Part shown: piece by piece, positions 36,471 to 49,400 of the stretch | Numbering within the stretch: the first letter of the stretch is position 1 | Layout of the letters: each line of letters begins with the position of its first letter | Assembly: GCF_014529535.1 (NCBI RefSeq) | Contig: NW_023503295.1 | Span: 2,714,416 to 2,778,415, forward strand | From: Bradysia coprophila | Taxonomy: Eukaryota > Arthropoda > Insecta > Diptera > Sciaridae | Direction: 5' to 3' | DNA: 64,000 bases | The notes under the pieces: model-generated | Told to the model about the DNA's origin: nothing | The model's input: only the letters and a program-made list of their open reading frames with translations | Database searches by the model: none | Made by a program: the position numbers and the translations under genes

Positions 36471-38931
36471 GCACACGAAGCATTATCAAGTAGAAAGCAA
36501 CTCGACATCTTTTATGATGACTTTACAAATGCATTTGACAAACTTTGCCATCGAATCTTCATTAAAACGAGCCATCAGAACAGTCGGAGCGTTTGCTGCG
36601 ACTGAGCCCCGTACAAACCCGTATATCTATTGCGTACGTGACCCTAGTGCGTCTGTCACCCTACTTTGACCGTAAGCCTATTGCGCCGGTTAATGTAGTT
36701 AAAGTAAAATTATTATGGAATGTGTACATCTTAGAAATTGCGCATAGCGCAATTACAAAGCCCCGTACGACGTTCCTTTCAAATAAAACAAAAATTTTAA
36801 ATAGCCCTAAAATTTTAATTTATTGAGTATAAATACACATAGGGCCCTAGTAGCGGCCTTAGTCCGAGGACCCAAATTTAATTTTTTTTTCCACTACATT
36901 CTATTCGGCCTTTGATTACCTTCCAAATGAAACAAAAATTACGAAAAACGGATGAAATTTGCTCGAGTTATATGTAAAATACACATAGGGCCCTAGTAAC
37001 GGCCTTAGTCCGAGGACCCAAATTTATTTTTTTTTCATCTACATTCTATTCGGCCTTTGATTACCTCCCAAATGAAACAAAAATTACGAAAAACGGATGA
37101 AATTTGCTCGAGTTATATGTAAAATACACATAGGGCCCTAGCAGTGGCCTAAGTCCAAGGACCCAAATTTAATTTTTTTTCAACAACATTCTATTCGGCC
37201 TTTGATTACCTTCCAAATGAAACAAAAATTACGAAAAACGGATGAAATATACTCGAGTTATATGTGAAATATACATAGGGCCCTAGTAGCGGCCTTAGGC
37301 CAAGGACCCAAATTTAATTTTTTTTCAACAACATTTTATTCGGCATTCGATTACCTTCCAAATCAAACAAAAATTACGAAAAACGAATGAAATTTACTCG
37401 AGTTCTATGTAAAATACACATAGGGCCCTAGTAGCATTTCACTTCTAAGGCCCTAACTCACGGTCCACTCACCCGATTTTAAAAAACTTTTTTTTCCTGG
37501 ATTGGTATTGACAATACCTATCATTTGCCGTGTCATTTACATTTATATCGTTTATTTTGCCATAAATATCACCAAAAGACCTTAAATCACTTAGGTGGCC
37601 CTAACTCACGAAGGGCCGACCCGAATATGCCCATCTTCGAACTTAGCCTCACTATTTCGACTATCTTTCAGGAAAAAAAAAATTTTTGAAATCGGATTTG
37701 ATTTACTCAAGATATCGACGTGACAGACGGACAGACAAAATTTTTATTGCAGATTCGTCATCTATGAACATAGGCAATTACTTTGCCCTTACCGTCTGCT
37801 TCGAATTCCATCAATAACACACGGCATCGTAATCCTATAAGCCCCTTTGTACTTCGTACGGGGCTAAAAATGAAATGGTTTGGCATTGGAAAAAGAACTG
37901 CCAGATGGTTTTTTGGATTTCTTGTTGGCCGGCTGTTCTATGTTGTAATTGGTGATGTCAAATCTAGGACTTATACAGCAACTTCAGGTGTTCCTGCTGG
38001 AAGTATTCTTGGCCCAACATTGTTCCTAATTGGTGTTAATGACATTGTGGAGTGTGTGTCATTTGCACTTCCACTTCTATTTGCGGATGACATAAAATTG
38101 TTAATGGAAGTTGGTTCGTCGGCTGCCTCAAGACAACTCCAAGCTGACATTGACAACGTGTTCAGATGGAGCGAAAGGAACAGGCTTCCGTTTAACCTGG
38201 AGAAATGCGAAGTAATCACAATAGCACGAATGAACGATCCGCATTACGTTACGTACTTTATGGGGGATCATGTCGTTGAAAGAAAGCAGGAAGTTCGAGA
38301 TCTTGGCATCCCGGTCGATGTGAAGTTTACGCTTATCGCACACATGGAAAGAAGTATAACCAGGGCGAGACAGTCAATGGGTTTTATTAAGTCTGTATCA
38401 ACAGGACAGTTTGGCACAAGAGCATTGGTGGTGCTGTATAATGCATACGTAAGGTCAAAACTGGAATTTGCGTCAGCTATTTGGGACCAACAGAACTACA
38501 GCAATGACATCGAGTCAGTTCAAAAACAGTTTGTTATGTATGCTTTGGGAGACACAAACCGTAGTCCGCCGTACAGACTGGAACCATACGAAGAGCGATG
38601 TAAGAAAATTGGACTGGACAAATTATCTACACGCAGAAAGATCACCAATGCTCAAATGGCATACAACTTGTATAACAAAAGAATCAATGATGTGAATATT
38701 GAGGCGATATTCATCAGAAGACAGCAGCATCGACCGTTCAGGAATGATAGACCACTGGCTGAAGTTGTCTACGAAACGAATTATGGATATAATCAACCGT
38801 TGGCAAAAATAATCAGACGAGTGAACAAGTATAGTGGTCTTATGGTGTTAAGTCGTAATGATATTAAGGCGAGAGTGAAAGAAATACTGAAGGAAGATGA
38901 CGAGGTTGTAGATGACGAACTTTTAAGTTGA
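36471..38931 (+). pseudogene. Non-LTR reverse transcriptase, split by DINE-like copy 3
   Basis: The upstream part (36471-36567) reads LDIFYDDFTNAFDKLCHRIF, the start of the RT palm. The frame resumes after the DINE-like insertion at about 37866 as MKWFGIGKRTARWFFGFLVG, then GVPAGSILGPTLF, the catalytic LLFADDIKLL (about 38078), the thumb (LPFNLEKCEV) and a C-terminal domain, stopping at 38931. The architecture fits the jockey/CR1 group of LINEs. No endonuclease or ORF1 is present, so the copy is 5'-truncated and disrupted. The displayed start ATG at 37783 lies inside the DINE and is not real. Confidence 0.8.
36568..37865 (-). mobile_element. DINE/Helentron-like element, copy 3
   Basis: Minus orientation: the 3' end cgagccatcagaacagtcgg comes first and the 5' end cttcgtacggggct last. 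It contains the gcgcaat hairpin region (about 36733-36765), about four to five central monomers of about 145 bp (tagggccctagtagcggcct), and a shortened GTCY tract near 37725. TAAAA occurs on both flanks, a possible short TSD in an A/T tract. It interrupts the reverse transcriptase frame. Confidence 0.75.
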
Positions 38932-39055
38932 TTGGATTTGATGTTATGTGTTCACTTTGACTGTATAGAGACTGACTTCCCGAGTCGATGTTTTAATTTT
39001 TTTTCAAAGTTTTGACTAGTAATTTAATGTTTGTAAAACTTGTAAAATTTGTATA

Positions 39056-39923
39056 CGGCAAAATTGCAGTTTAGTGGAACAATCCCGATTTGGACGAAAG
39101 TCGATAGGATCGACAGGGGAAGGTCACCTGATGACGAAACAACAAGATTTGGGGCGCGCAAGCACCTCCATGAATCACCAGGGCCCTCCAAAGTTTTCAC
39201 ACTTTTTCGAATTTTTGCGTGTTTTTTTTTGACGGAAACGACAGTTGAAGGTCCACTGATGACAAAATAAAAGAATGAAGAAGCAATAGCCTCTCCCCTG
39301 GCCGCCAGGGTCCTCCAAAATTTTCACAGTGTTTCGAATTTTTGCGTTTTTTATACGGAATCGTCATTTTTTGTGTTTTATATGTACTGATGCCCTTGTT
39401 GCAATGAAATTACGAATGTATCTAGTTGCACTCATCTTATTCCGTCTCTGAGTCGGTGGCAGTAGAGGGTTCTTCGTCTTTCGTTGTTTTCGCGGCGTCG
39501 TAAGCTTTAGTCTTCGGCATTTCGTACAAGGAAAATTTCTTCTGAGAGGCCGAGACACCTTTGGAAGGACCTCGTGCGCGTCAATTCTTGTTGTTTTGTA
39601 ATCAGTGGACCTCATACTGTCGATTCCTTAAAAAAAACGCAAAAATTGGAAAAACTGTGAAAACTTTGGAGTGCTCTGGCGGCCACAGGGGAGGCTATTG
39701 CTTCCTAATTCTTGTTGTTTTGTCATCAGTGGACCTTCTCCTGTCGATTCCGTAAAAAAAACACGCGAAAATTGGAAAAAGTGGGAAAACTTTGGAGGGC
39801 CCTGGCGGCTCAGTGAGGGGCTTCCGCGCCCCAAATCTTGTTGTTTCGTCATCAGGTGACCTCTCCCTGTCGATCCCATCTACTTTCGGCCAAATCGGGG
39901 TTGTTCCACTAAACTGTAATTTA
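39056..39923. repeat. Foldback at the 3' end of the RT unit
   Basis: The left end aaattgcagtttagtggaac is mirrored by gttccactaaactgtaattt. The arms share gacgaaacaacaagatttgg and gacaggggaaggtcacctga with their complements. Open frames here (39364-39982) are repeat-derived. Confidence 0.75.
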
Positions 39924-39926
39924 GCC

Positions 39927-40234
39927 CAGTTGTGATAAGGATAATATGTCACCAAGGTGCAATATAGAATCAATTTACTCACTAAAAGTTAGATTAATAT
40001 ACTTTTTACTTTTATACAAGTGATGGCTATCGTTGTACGATTAAATTCATTTCCAATAAAAAATAAATAAAAATAAAACAAAACAAGAAAAAATCAAAGA
40101 TTTATAAAACCGAAATCACTCAAAATTATTTAGTTTTTAACTCTCGTACAATATCCTCTTTAAAAGTGCGTTCCTCTATGCCAAGAAAGTTAACTATAAA
40201 CATTCGTCAACGTTTAATTGAACGTAAAAGTAAA
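39927..40234 (+). repeat. Right copy of direct repeat (about 310 bp)
   Basis: Matches 36157-36470. It begins directly after the foldback end (tttagcc/cagttg). Confidence 0.85.
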
Positions 40235-43200
40235 AGTAAAAAACAAAATTTTCTTCTTTTTGTTTTTAAAAAAAAGAAAAGGAAATTGGAAACATAACCA
40301 AAATCCAAACGCTACAATATTGCTACAGACACACACAAAATATAAATACGATGAATGTTACTGTACAGAGAATTTTTTGAATATTATTTTCCCTTTTTTA
40401 CTCGGTATAACTTGGAAAAATCAATATTTGAACTTTTTTTTTTTCTTTTCCGTAACATACATAGAGTTCAAACCATATGCAATATATAATTGTACAAGAC
40501 AAAAAAAAGAGAAGAAATCAACATTCCGTTCTACCCAAAATATTACTAGAATTCACTTTAGCTCACTTTATGGATTTAAATTAAATTTAAATTTTTTCAT
40601 CTTTATCTTCTCACTAATTGATTACGTATTTTTGCTGTAGGGAATGGAAAAAACACACTCGTTACAAATATGAAACGAAACACTGTGTGTGCCTGATGAC
40701 TGATGAAATTTTTGTACACATTTTCAGACGAACGAATCGACCTACGTTCCCACGTCCGTGTAGTATAATATATATATTGTAAAAATACGAGTGAGGGTTA
40801 ATAAAATGTGAAGGGTGGTTTGGCTATATAAGTTTTTGTGTTTTTTTTCTTCTTTATTTATTTCATTTCTTCTCTTTGTCCGCTGCAAAGTAACTGGTTG
40901 AATGCGTTCGACGATTCCGTGATTCATTCTTTTTTTGTGTGAATCATTTTTCAGTCCTTGGTATTGCCAGTTGAAATGTCTTGAAATGTCGGTTAATCAC
41001 CCTGCACTATAACTGAATTTAACAGGAAAGGAACACATTTCTAAGGAAATCGAATAAAGTCAAATCATTTTATGTAGTTCAGTACCGCAATAGTACGTTT
41101 TCCTAACTAGTGTTGAAATATCGACTCCGACTCGTGTTGGAAACTTCTCATTCGCTGAAGAAGCCTATTAGCATAAGTTAGGAACAACGTTTCTCCGAAA
41201 CGACGTGGAAAATACACAACGCGAAGTTAGGAAAACAACTTTTTTCAGGTCAGCATTTAAGCAACAAGATAACTAACTGACACAGGCGAAAGAAAAGCTC
41301 AAAGCTACTTCAGCTTTTTCAAAATTTCACCATTGTCTGTCCTACCCTTCTACACAGCAAATTTTCATGTCGATTTGAATGACCGGTTAGTAGATTCGTT
41401 TATCCATTCTATCATCGCACGTCGTCAAGCAGAAGTGCTTTAAATGACAGCTGCCAAATACAGTACTATTATGTATGAAACATTGACGCCGGTGCGGTCG
41501 AAATTTAAAATGGAAAGTGCGGAGGTCTTTCTAACGTAGCGTCATTTTCATACAATGAAGCGTTGAAATGTATTTTTCGGTTCACTTTTTCATCGAATCG
41601 TTCACTTAAAATTCAAATTTTAGGCACACTTACGGCGTGAATTTTCCCACATGTTTTACAGTGCGTTATTAAATGCTCTCAAATGATATGCAAATGATGT
41701 CGCCAAATCATTCAATTCAACAGATCATTTTGCTTTTAAATTATTCAGACAAAAAATCAATTGCAATCGAAATTGGTGTGCCTGGACGTAGATTCTCGTA
41801 GCGTTCGTAACTTTAAGAATTCGAAGTTGCACGTATAAAATCCTATAAGAACTAACAAGTTACGAATTCTTAAAGTTACGATTGCTACGAGAATCTACGC
41901 CCAGAACTATTCCAAATAACTCTTCTTTAGTGATAAGAGGGAGAGACGTGCACAGCACAACAAACTTTACGAAAGAGCAGAAATTTGCGAGAAATTGCCT
42001 AAGTGAGCGCTTCACGCAAATTCGTTATTGAATTGGACTTTTTGAAATGCACACATGTGGTCTTGCTGAAAAACATCAATCGATCATAGCTAAATAGACT
42101 GTTATGATCAGAGCGAGAGAACCGAAGACTAGTTAATCATAACTTGCTTTGGGGTACTTGTCAAAATATTGCTTTCTCTTTCAACATGTTACGTTTAGAG
42201 CGAGAGGACCGATGACCAGTTTATTATAAGTTGCCTTGGGGTACTTGTCAAAATATTTCTATCTCTTTCATCATAACACTCTATACAGTGTTTAAGGAGA
42301 GCGAAAACCAGCTAAATTTAATTGGTCTCGTGGTCAGCTGTCAAATATTCATCAATGAAAAAAGAAATTGAGAGTTGAGCCCAGTTTAAATTTGTATGTG
42401 ATTTCTCTCATTTTGACGTGTGACCCCGAGACCAGTTTAAACAAAGTGGTCAAAAATCGCTCTCCTTAAACATTGTATATATTGCCGAAATGCGTTGACA
42501 CATTGATGAATGCAGCATGTGACTCTAATTTATATGCTTCGTGCAACTATCCTCAAAATTTTATTTACCACCTTGTAGTATCTACTACATAATGTTGCCC
42601 TTCGTCAATTTGCATGTTCCGATTATGAGAAAAGTTCGTCCAATTTCATGCATAATAAGATAGCCCCACACTTGGTGGCATAAAACGTGTAGGGACTTTT
42701 TTTTGTTCTACCGTCAGACGATCCACAAATAAATGTGGTATAAATTCACGCATGCCCAAACCATTTTCAATTTCCATCAAAATGAATCGAATGTATGCGG
42801 TACGGTTCTTCGTTCGGTATACTTTATTAACAACCAGCATTTTAAGTGTGTGTTCTATTCTATATAAGTATTAAGTAACTTAATCAGTATCGGTCTGAAC
42901 GGAAAGGAAATATTTAATTTAACTTTGTGTGCACAAGTGCATATATTAACGCATACAGCATTTACCATTTTATTTGGTTTACTACGACTATATACTATAC
43001 TACAACACTGTAATTAACACAAAAGAAAGAAAGAAATAAGTTATTCCACTTGCAGAGGGGTTTTTACTTTATACCATTTTCTCTTATCATCAATATTTTT
43101 TTCGTATATTGTGCTTGTGTGGTTTCGTGGATATGACACCTCGTATCAGTAAAATTTTGCCGACTAAATTAGTCGGTCGATTTTTCAAGCTACTACAAAC

Positions 43201-43433
43201 TTAGAGCTGACTCGGCTAATGTGCAAAGTCATCGATGCATATTCAGTGAATTTAAATTTAAATTAAATTTTGGTTTGACCAATTCAACAAAGGCCACGAC
43301 ATACCGTCCCTTCGAGCCAAGTCATTTAAGTACTCGCGGTTACATAATTTTCGGTGTCTCGTTGTACACAAATTAAAAACGAAATAAGTTTTGTTTTCAT
43401 TTTGAAAAGAAGTAAGAATATCGCATAGAAACT
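40235..43433. other. Gene-free AT-rich spacer upstream of spidey
   Basis: No supported exon or RNA gene is seen. A foldback at about 41785-41905 has gtagattctcgtagc and cgtaactttaagaattcg mirrored on either side of a short loop. Short duplicated words such as gagcgagagaaccgaagac and ggggtacttgtcaaaatat lie at 42110-42270. The spidey promoter and 5' UTR should lie just left of 43434. Confidence 0.5.
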
Positions 43434-46400
43434 ATGTCGTGTTTGGGGTGGTTCAGTGGTTTTGCCGTGTTTGTATTGATTGTTCAAATTCTGCGGTTTG
43501 TGCTGCCGTGGCTGTATGAAAATATTATCGGTCCGAATTTTGTTGGATCACCAATTAAATTTAGAGAGCTAGGAGAATGGGCTGGTAAGTGTGTAAATTG
43601 TATAATACTTATCTAACAGATAAGAACATAGTCAAAGGTGCCAGTCAAATTTTTTGAAGAAATTTTTTGTCGCTATTCGGTGTGGATAACAAATTATTTG
43701 AAAAATACTGTCGCTATTAACGGCACCGGAAGAACTCTTTATCGGTATTCCAAGCAAAATGTTTAAAAATGTTGAGATGCTTTTTATTAGAAGCTTGAGG
43801 CTAGGTACAAGGAAGCAGAACGGAGGTGCTTCCATCTAGGAAAATCCAATGGTTTATTTCATTAATTTGTAGACGACAACGTTGCAGACGAAAACTTTTG
43901 CAGACGGCAAAATATCATCTGTTATTGTCAATAAAAGTAAAAACAGTCAATGTACTGTGGTCAGCGTGGCCTTTTGTAGCAAAATTTTATGTTAAATTAG
44001 TGAAGTAAAAGATTTTGCAAAATTCCGAATTTTCCTTAAAAAAACATTTCTACCAAGGTTCTGAAAGAAAAGGGTCATACAGCCACGAAGGCTTGTGACA
44101 CCGAAATTGATAAACGCACTCAGTACAGATTGTGTTTGAAATCAACTTGAAGAAAATGTTTTTCAGGAAAATTCGGAATTTCGTTTCTGTTAAGTTACCC
44201 TTTTCACATAAACTTCGTAGCCGTTGACGCAACTTAGAGTTGACTTAAGAGTGATATCTCCAAATCTTCAGGTGATTTTTTTAAACTTTGGAAACAAGCG
44301 GTCTCCGATTTTAATGAGTGATAGCTCATTGGATTCGTCTTTCAATTCTAGAAAACACGTATCTTTCACTTTTTCTAAAAAAAATTTGGTTTCTGTGAAA
44401 AGCGTTCAAAAGTGAAGACATGTCAGAGGGTACCGAAAACAGTTTTTCGGCAATAACTCCAGAAAAAATGATTTTAAATTGTTATATTGTTGTACGAATG
44501 TCGGCCCTGGAAAGGCCTACAGATAGAGTATACGCAGCGCTTGGTGCGAGTAGATCCACGAGAGTTACGACTAAAAATATAGTGAATGTTCGGAGAGTCC
44601 GCCTTCTCTGCAGCTTCGATGTTCCGCGGAACTGAGTATGGGGTGTTGTAGCTGGCCTCACCTACTATCGTCCCACATATAAATGAACCAAGTACTTTTG
44701 TGCTGCAAGCTTACAGAAGTCTTGATTTCTCACACAATCTGTACTGAGTGCGTTTATCAATTTCGGTGTTATCCGCCTTCGTGGTTGTCTTAATCTGTTC
44801 TTTCAGAACCTTGTTATTTTGTATGAAACGACTTTTTACAGTGTTATACAGTTGTACACTGTCAAATTTCAGTACCTTATTTTGAGTACCACTCATGCTT
44901 GAAGTGCGTTGATTCTATACTCAACCCGTGGTTCGACTAGTAACGGAAAAACAAAAAATGGTTGCTTAGGGAGTTTGCGGTGGTGAAGCTGTAAATAAAT
45001 GTAAATAAAATCACATGACACTGAGATTGTAAAAAAAGGCGAAATCGACAAATGACTATTTCAAGTGCCTGTTAATTCATTGGCGTAAAGTTTAGTTAGA
45101 TCATTTTTCATAGATTCCAACGAACTCTAACAAAAATTGTAAAATTTCCTATCTGGTATGTTGAAGCGAAGTGATGAGAATCTCAAGTAAAATAAATATT
45201 TGAAACATCCAAATTTCGATAGTGGTTCGGAACCTAAAAATAACATCACACTCGATCGCCGTTCGTTTACAAAGACTAAAAATTCTTTATACGTGATATT
45301 AATAATAAATTAATTTATTCATTCAACGATTGGCATATTGTTGTTCATAGGACGCATTTCTTCGATTGAATAATTATCATTTCTTCTATCGTGTGCAAAG
45401 TCTTGAATATGAATTTTTGATGCTCTCACAATAATACCGTTATGGTGCTCTCTACTGTCAGCGTAATAGTTGCGATTTTCTCGCTACAGAAATAAATGAT
45501 AGATTCAAACAGACAACCCCCTTGTATGAAGCAGATGTCATAAGCACATAGTCTATAATTTAATCAAAATGTATTTAATGACACATAAATCAGCTAGTCG
45601 CAACAATAGGTTATGCCCTTATTGCATTTGTTAAAAATGATTTATATTTTACGATCTAACGGTTAGAATTGATGATAACTTATGTCATCACATTTCTATA
45701 TATTCTACGACCTCATCCCATGCATAACATTAGAATTCTTTATATTAATGTGCAACTCAGTCAGTCATATCGAATCGATGACACAAGGAAACTTTTAATC
45801 ATAATTTCAGCAAATTGATCGTAAAAAATTACCTTTTGTGAATTTTTACACTTTTAGTGCCAGCAACTCAATCAACCATTGCTTTCCAGACTGTTTCAAA
45901 CGCTTAGACAAACGCTTCGTAAGTGTCTTAACCTGTTCTTTCAGAACCTTGCATGCGACTACCATGTAGCAATGAGGTATTTCTGCTGGACGTGTGAATC
46001 AAATCAGATTTTTAGCCCCGTACGAAGTACGAAGGGGCTTATAGGATTACGATGCCGTGTGTAATTGATGGAATTCGAAGCAGACGGTAAGGGCAAAGTG
46101 TTTGCCTATGTTCATTGTTCATAGATGACGAATCCGCTATAAAAATTTTGTCTGTCCGTCTGTCCGTCTGTCCGTCACGTCGATATCTTGAAAAAATCAA
46201 ATCCGATTTCAAAATTTTTTTTCCCCCTGAAAGATAGTCGAAATAGTGAGGCTAAGTTCGAAGATGGGCATATTCGGGTCGGCCCTTCGTGAGTTAGGGC
46301 CACCTAAGTGATTTAAGGTCTTTTGGTGATATTTATGGCAAAACAAACGATGGAAATGTAAATGACATGGCAAATGATAGGTATTGTCAATACCAATGTA

Positions 46401-49400
46401 GGAAAAAAAAGTTTTTTTAAATCGGGTGAGTGGACCGTGAGTTAGGGCCTTAGAAGTGAAATGCTACTAGGGCCCTATGTGTATTTTACATAGAACTCGA
46501 GTAAATTTCATTCGTTTTTCGTAATTTTTGTTTGATTTGGAAGGTAATCGAAGGCCGAATAGAATGTTGTTGAAAAAAAATTAAATTTGGGTCCTTGGCC
46601 TAAGGCCGCTACTAGGGCCCTATGTGTATTTCACATATAACTCGAGTATATTTCATCCGTTTTTCGTAATTTTTGTGTCATTTGGAAGGTAATCAAAGGC
46701 CGAATAGAATGTTGTTGAAAAAAAATTAAATTTGGGTCCTCGGACTAAGGCCGCTACTAGGGCCCTATGCGTATTTTACATACAACTCGAGCAAATTTCA
46801 TCCGTTTTTCGTAATTTTTGTTTCATTTGAAAGATAATCGAACACCGAATAGAATGTTGTTGAAAAAAAAAATTAAATTTGGGTCCTTGGACTAAGGCCG
46901 CTACTAGGGCCCTATGTGTATTTTACATATAACTCGAGCAAATTTCATCCGTTTTTCGTAATTTTTGTTTCATTTGAAAGATAATCGAACACCGAATAGA
47001 ATGTTGTTGAAAAAAAAAATTAAATTTGGGTCCTTGGACTAAGGCCACTACTAGGGCCCTATGTGTATTTTACATTGAACTCGAGTAAATTTCATTCGTT
47101 TTTCGTAATTTTTGTGTCATTTGGAAGGTAATCAAAGGCCGAATAGAATGTTGTTGAAAAAAAATTAAATTTGGGTCCTCGGACTAAGGCCGCTACTAGG
47201 GCCCTATGCGTATTTTACATACAACTCGAGTAAATTTCATCCGTTTTTCGTAATTTTTGTTTCATTTGAAAGATAATCGAACACCGAATAGAATGTTGTT
47301 GAAAAAAAAAATAAATTTGGGTCCTTGGACTAAGGCCACTCCTAGGGCCCTATGTGTATTTTACATATAACTCGAGTAAATTTCATTCGTTTTTCGTAAT
47401 TTTTGTTTGATTTGGAAGGTAATCGAATGCCGAATAGAATGTTGTTGAAAAAAAATTAAATTTGGGTCCTTGGCCTAAGGCCGCTACTAGGGCCCTATGT
47501 GTATTTCACATATAACTCGAGTAAATTTCATCCGTTTTTCGTAATTTTTGTTTCATTTGAAAGATAATCGAACACCGAATAGAATGTTGTTGAAAAAAAA
47601 AATTAAATTTGGGTCCTTGGACTAAGGCCACTACTAGGGCCCTATGTGTATTTTACATTGAACTCGAGTAAATTTCATTCGTTTTTCGTAATTTTTGTGT
47701 CATTTGGAAGGTAATCAAAGGCCGAATAGAATGTTGTTGAAAAAAAATTAAATTTGGGTCCTCGGACTAAGGCCGCTACTAGGGCCCTATGCGTATTTTA
47801 CATACAACTCGAGTAAATTTCATCCGTTTTTCGTAATTTTTGTTTCATTCGGAAGGTAATCAAAGGCCGAATAGAATGTTGTTGAAAAAAAAATTAATTT
47901 GGGTCCTTGGACTAAGGCCACTACTAGGGCCCTATGTGTATTTTACATATAACTCGAGCAAATTTCATCCGTTTTCCGTATTTTCTGTTTCATTTGGAAG
48001 GTAATCAAAGGCCGAATAGAATGTAGTTGAAAAATAAATTTGGATCCTCGGACTGAGGCCGATACTAGGCCCTATGTGTATTTATACTCAAAAAATTAAA
48101 ATTTTAGGGCTATTTGAAATTTTTGTTTTATTTGAAAGGAACGTCGTACGGGGCTTCGTAATTGCGCTATGCGCAATTTCTAAGATATACACATTTCATA
48201 ATAATTTTACTTTAACTACTTTAACCGGCGCATAGGCCTACGGTCAAAGTAGGGTGACAGACGCACCAGGGTCACGTACGCAATAGATATACGGGCTTGT
48301 ACGGGGCTCAGTCGCAGCAAACGCTCCGACTGTTCTGATGGCTCGTTTTTGTGGAATCACTACTGCCATTTCACCATCATCCTTAACATTTATCGCCTTT
48401 TTCAAGATCCGAATTTTAGTGAACAGAACCGTAACTGACCGTCATTTTTATTAACAAATCATTTTGCTTACTATGACAATGTATAACATTTCGCCAAAAC
48501 GTGAAAGTTATAGGAATGTGACGATTACCTTACCGTTCGTATACCATGATTAGCAATTTATATTTCAAATATATTTAAATTGTAACCTGTGTGCATGTAC
48601 CTGGTAACAAAGCGGTGCTCCGAAGGTTCTAGTTTCATATAAATATGGGTACTTATAAATACATTCCCATTGATTGTTTACATCTGCATAATAATTGGAA
48701 AAGCGATTGAACACAGATATAGACAAGCAGTCATTAATGCAAGAAGTGCAATTTGGAAATGTTTAATTACTTTTTAATGGTCTCGCTGCGGTTCATATAA
48801 CTATAACTAAGCAATTAAATCCGTGCACCTAAAATGCCATCTAAAAATTCAAAAAAAAAAAAAAATTTAGCCGCCAAAGTTTGAAATTTTTGCAACAGTT
48901 TTGAGAAGCGTCCCTACTCTTTTTATTCGACTAAAGATTGAAAAGTACATCTTGTGTCTCTTAACTGCAATAACACCTAGGAGAAATTACGATCAGTCAA
49001 AAAACCCTTAAAGGGTAAATGTGACGCAAGTCCTTTATCTTACTTACAAAATAACTGATATCGCTGAGGGTGACGCATTGTGCGTCGTACGCAAAAGTTT
49101 TATCAACAAAAAATTGACTCACAAAATTTGTGAAAGAAAATTTTACAAAAAGAAATTTGCGTCACTAATTAGTCTCATTTTCCTAACAATAGGTTCCTCA
49201 ACATCTGCCACTTGTGACAGAATAGAAATATTGAATAGCCACAAAAAAAAGTCCAAAAATGCTTCATATCCCACTTTTATATAGAAAATAGTCCAAATAG
49301 ATCGAAATTCGGGTTCCAAGACTATAAGTACCACGTGAATACATCGAAAAATTCTTTATTTTAGTTGATCTCACTCTTGTCAACAATAAATAATGAATGG

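Noticed and set aside
37783..37865. Upstream start of the 382-aa reverse transcriptase frame
   Set aside because: The first 28 or so codons lie in DINE-like copy 3; the RT homology starts after the insertion.
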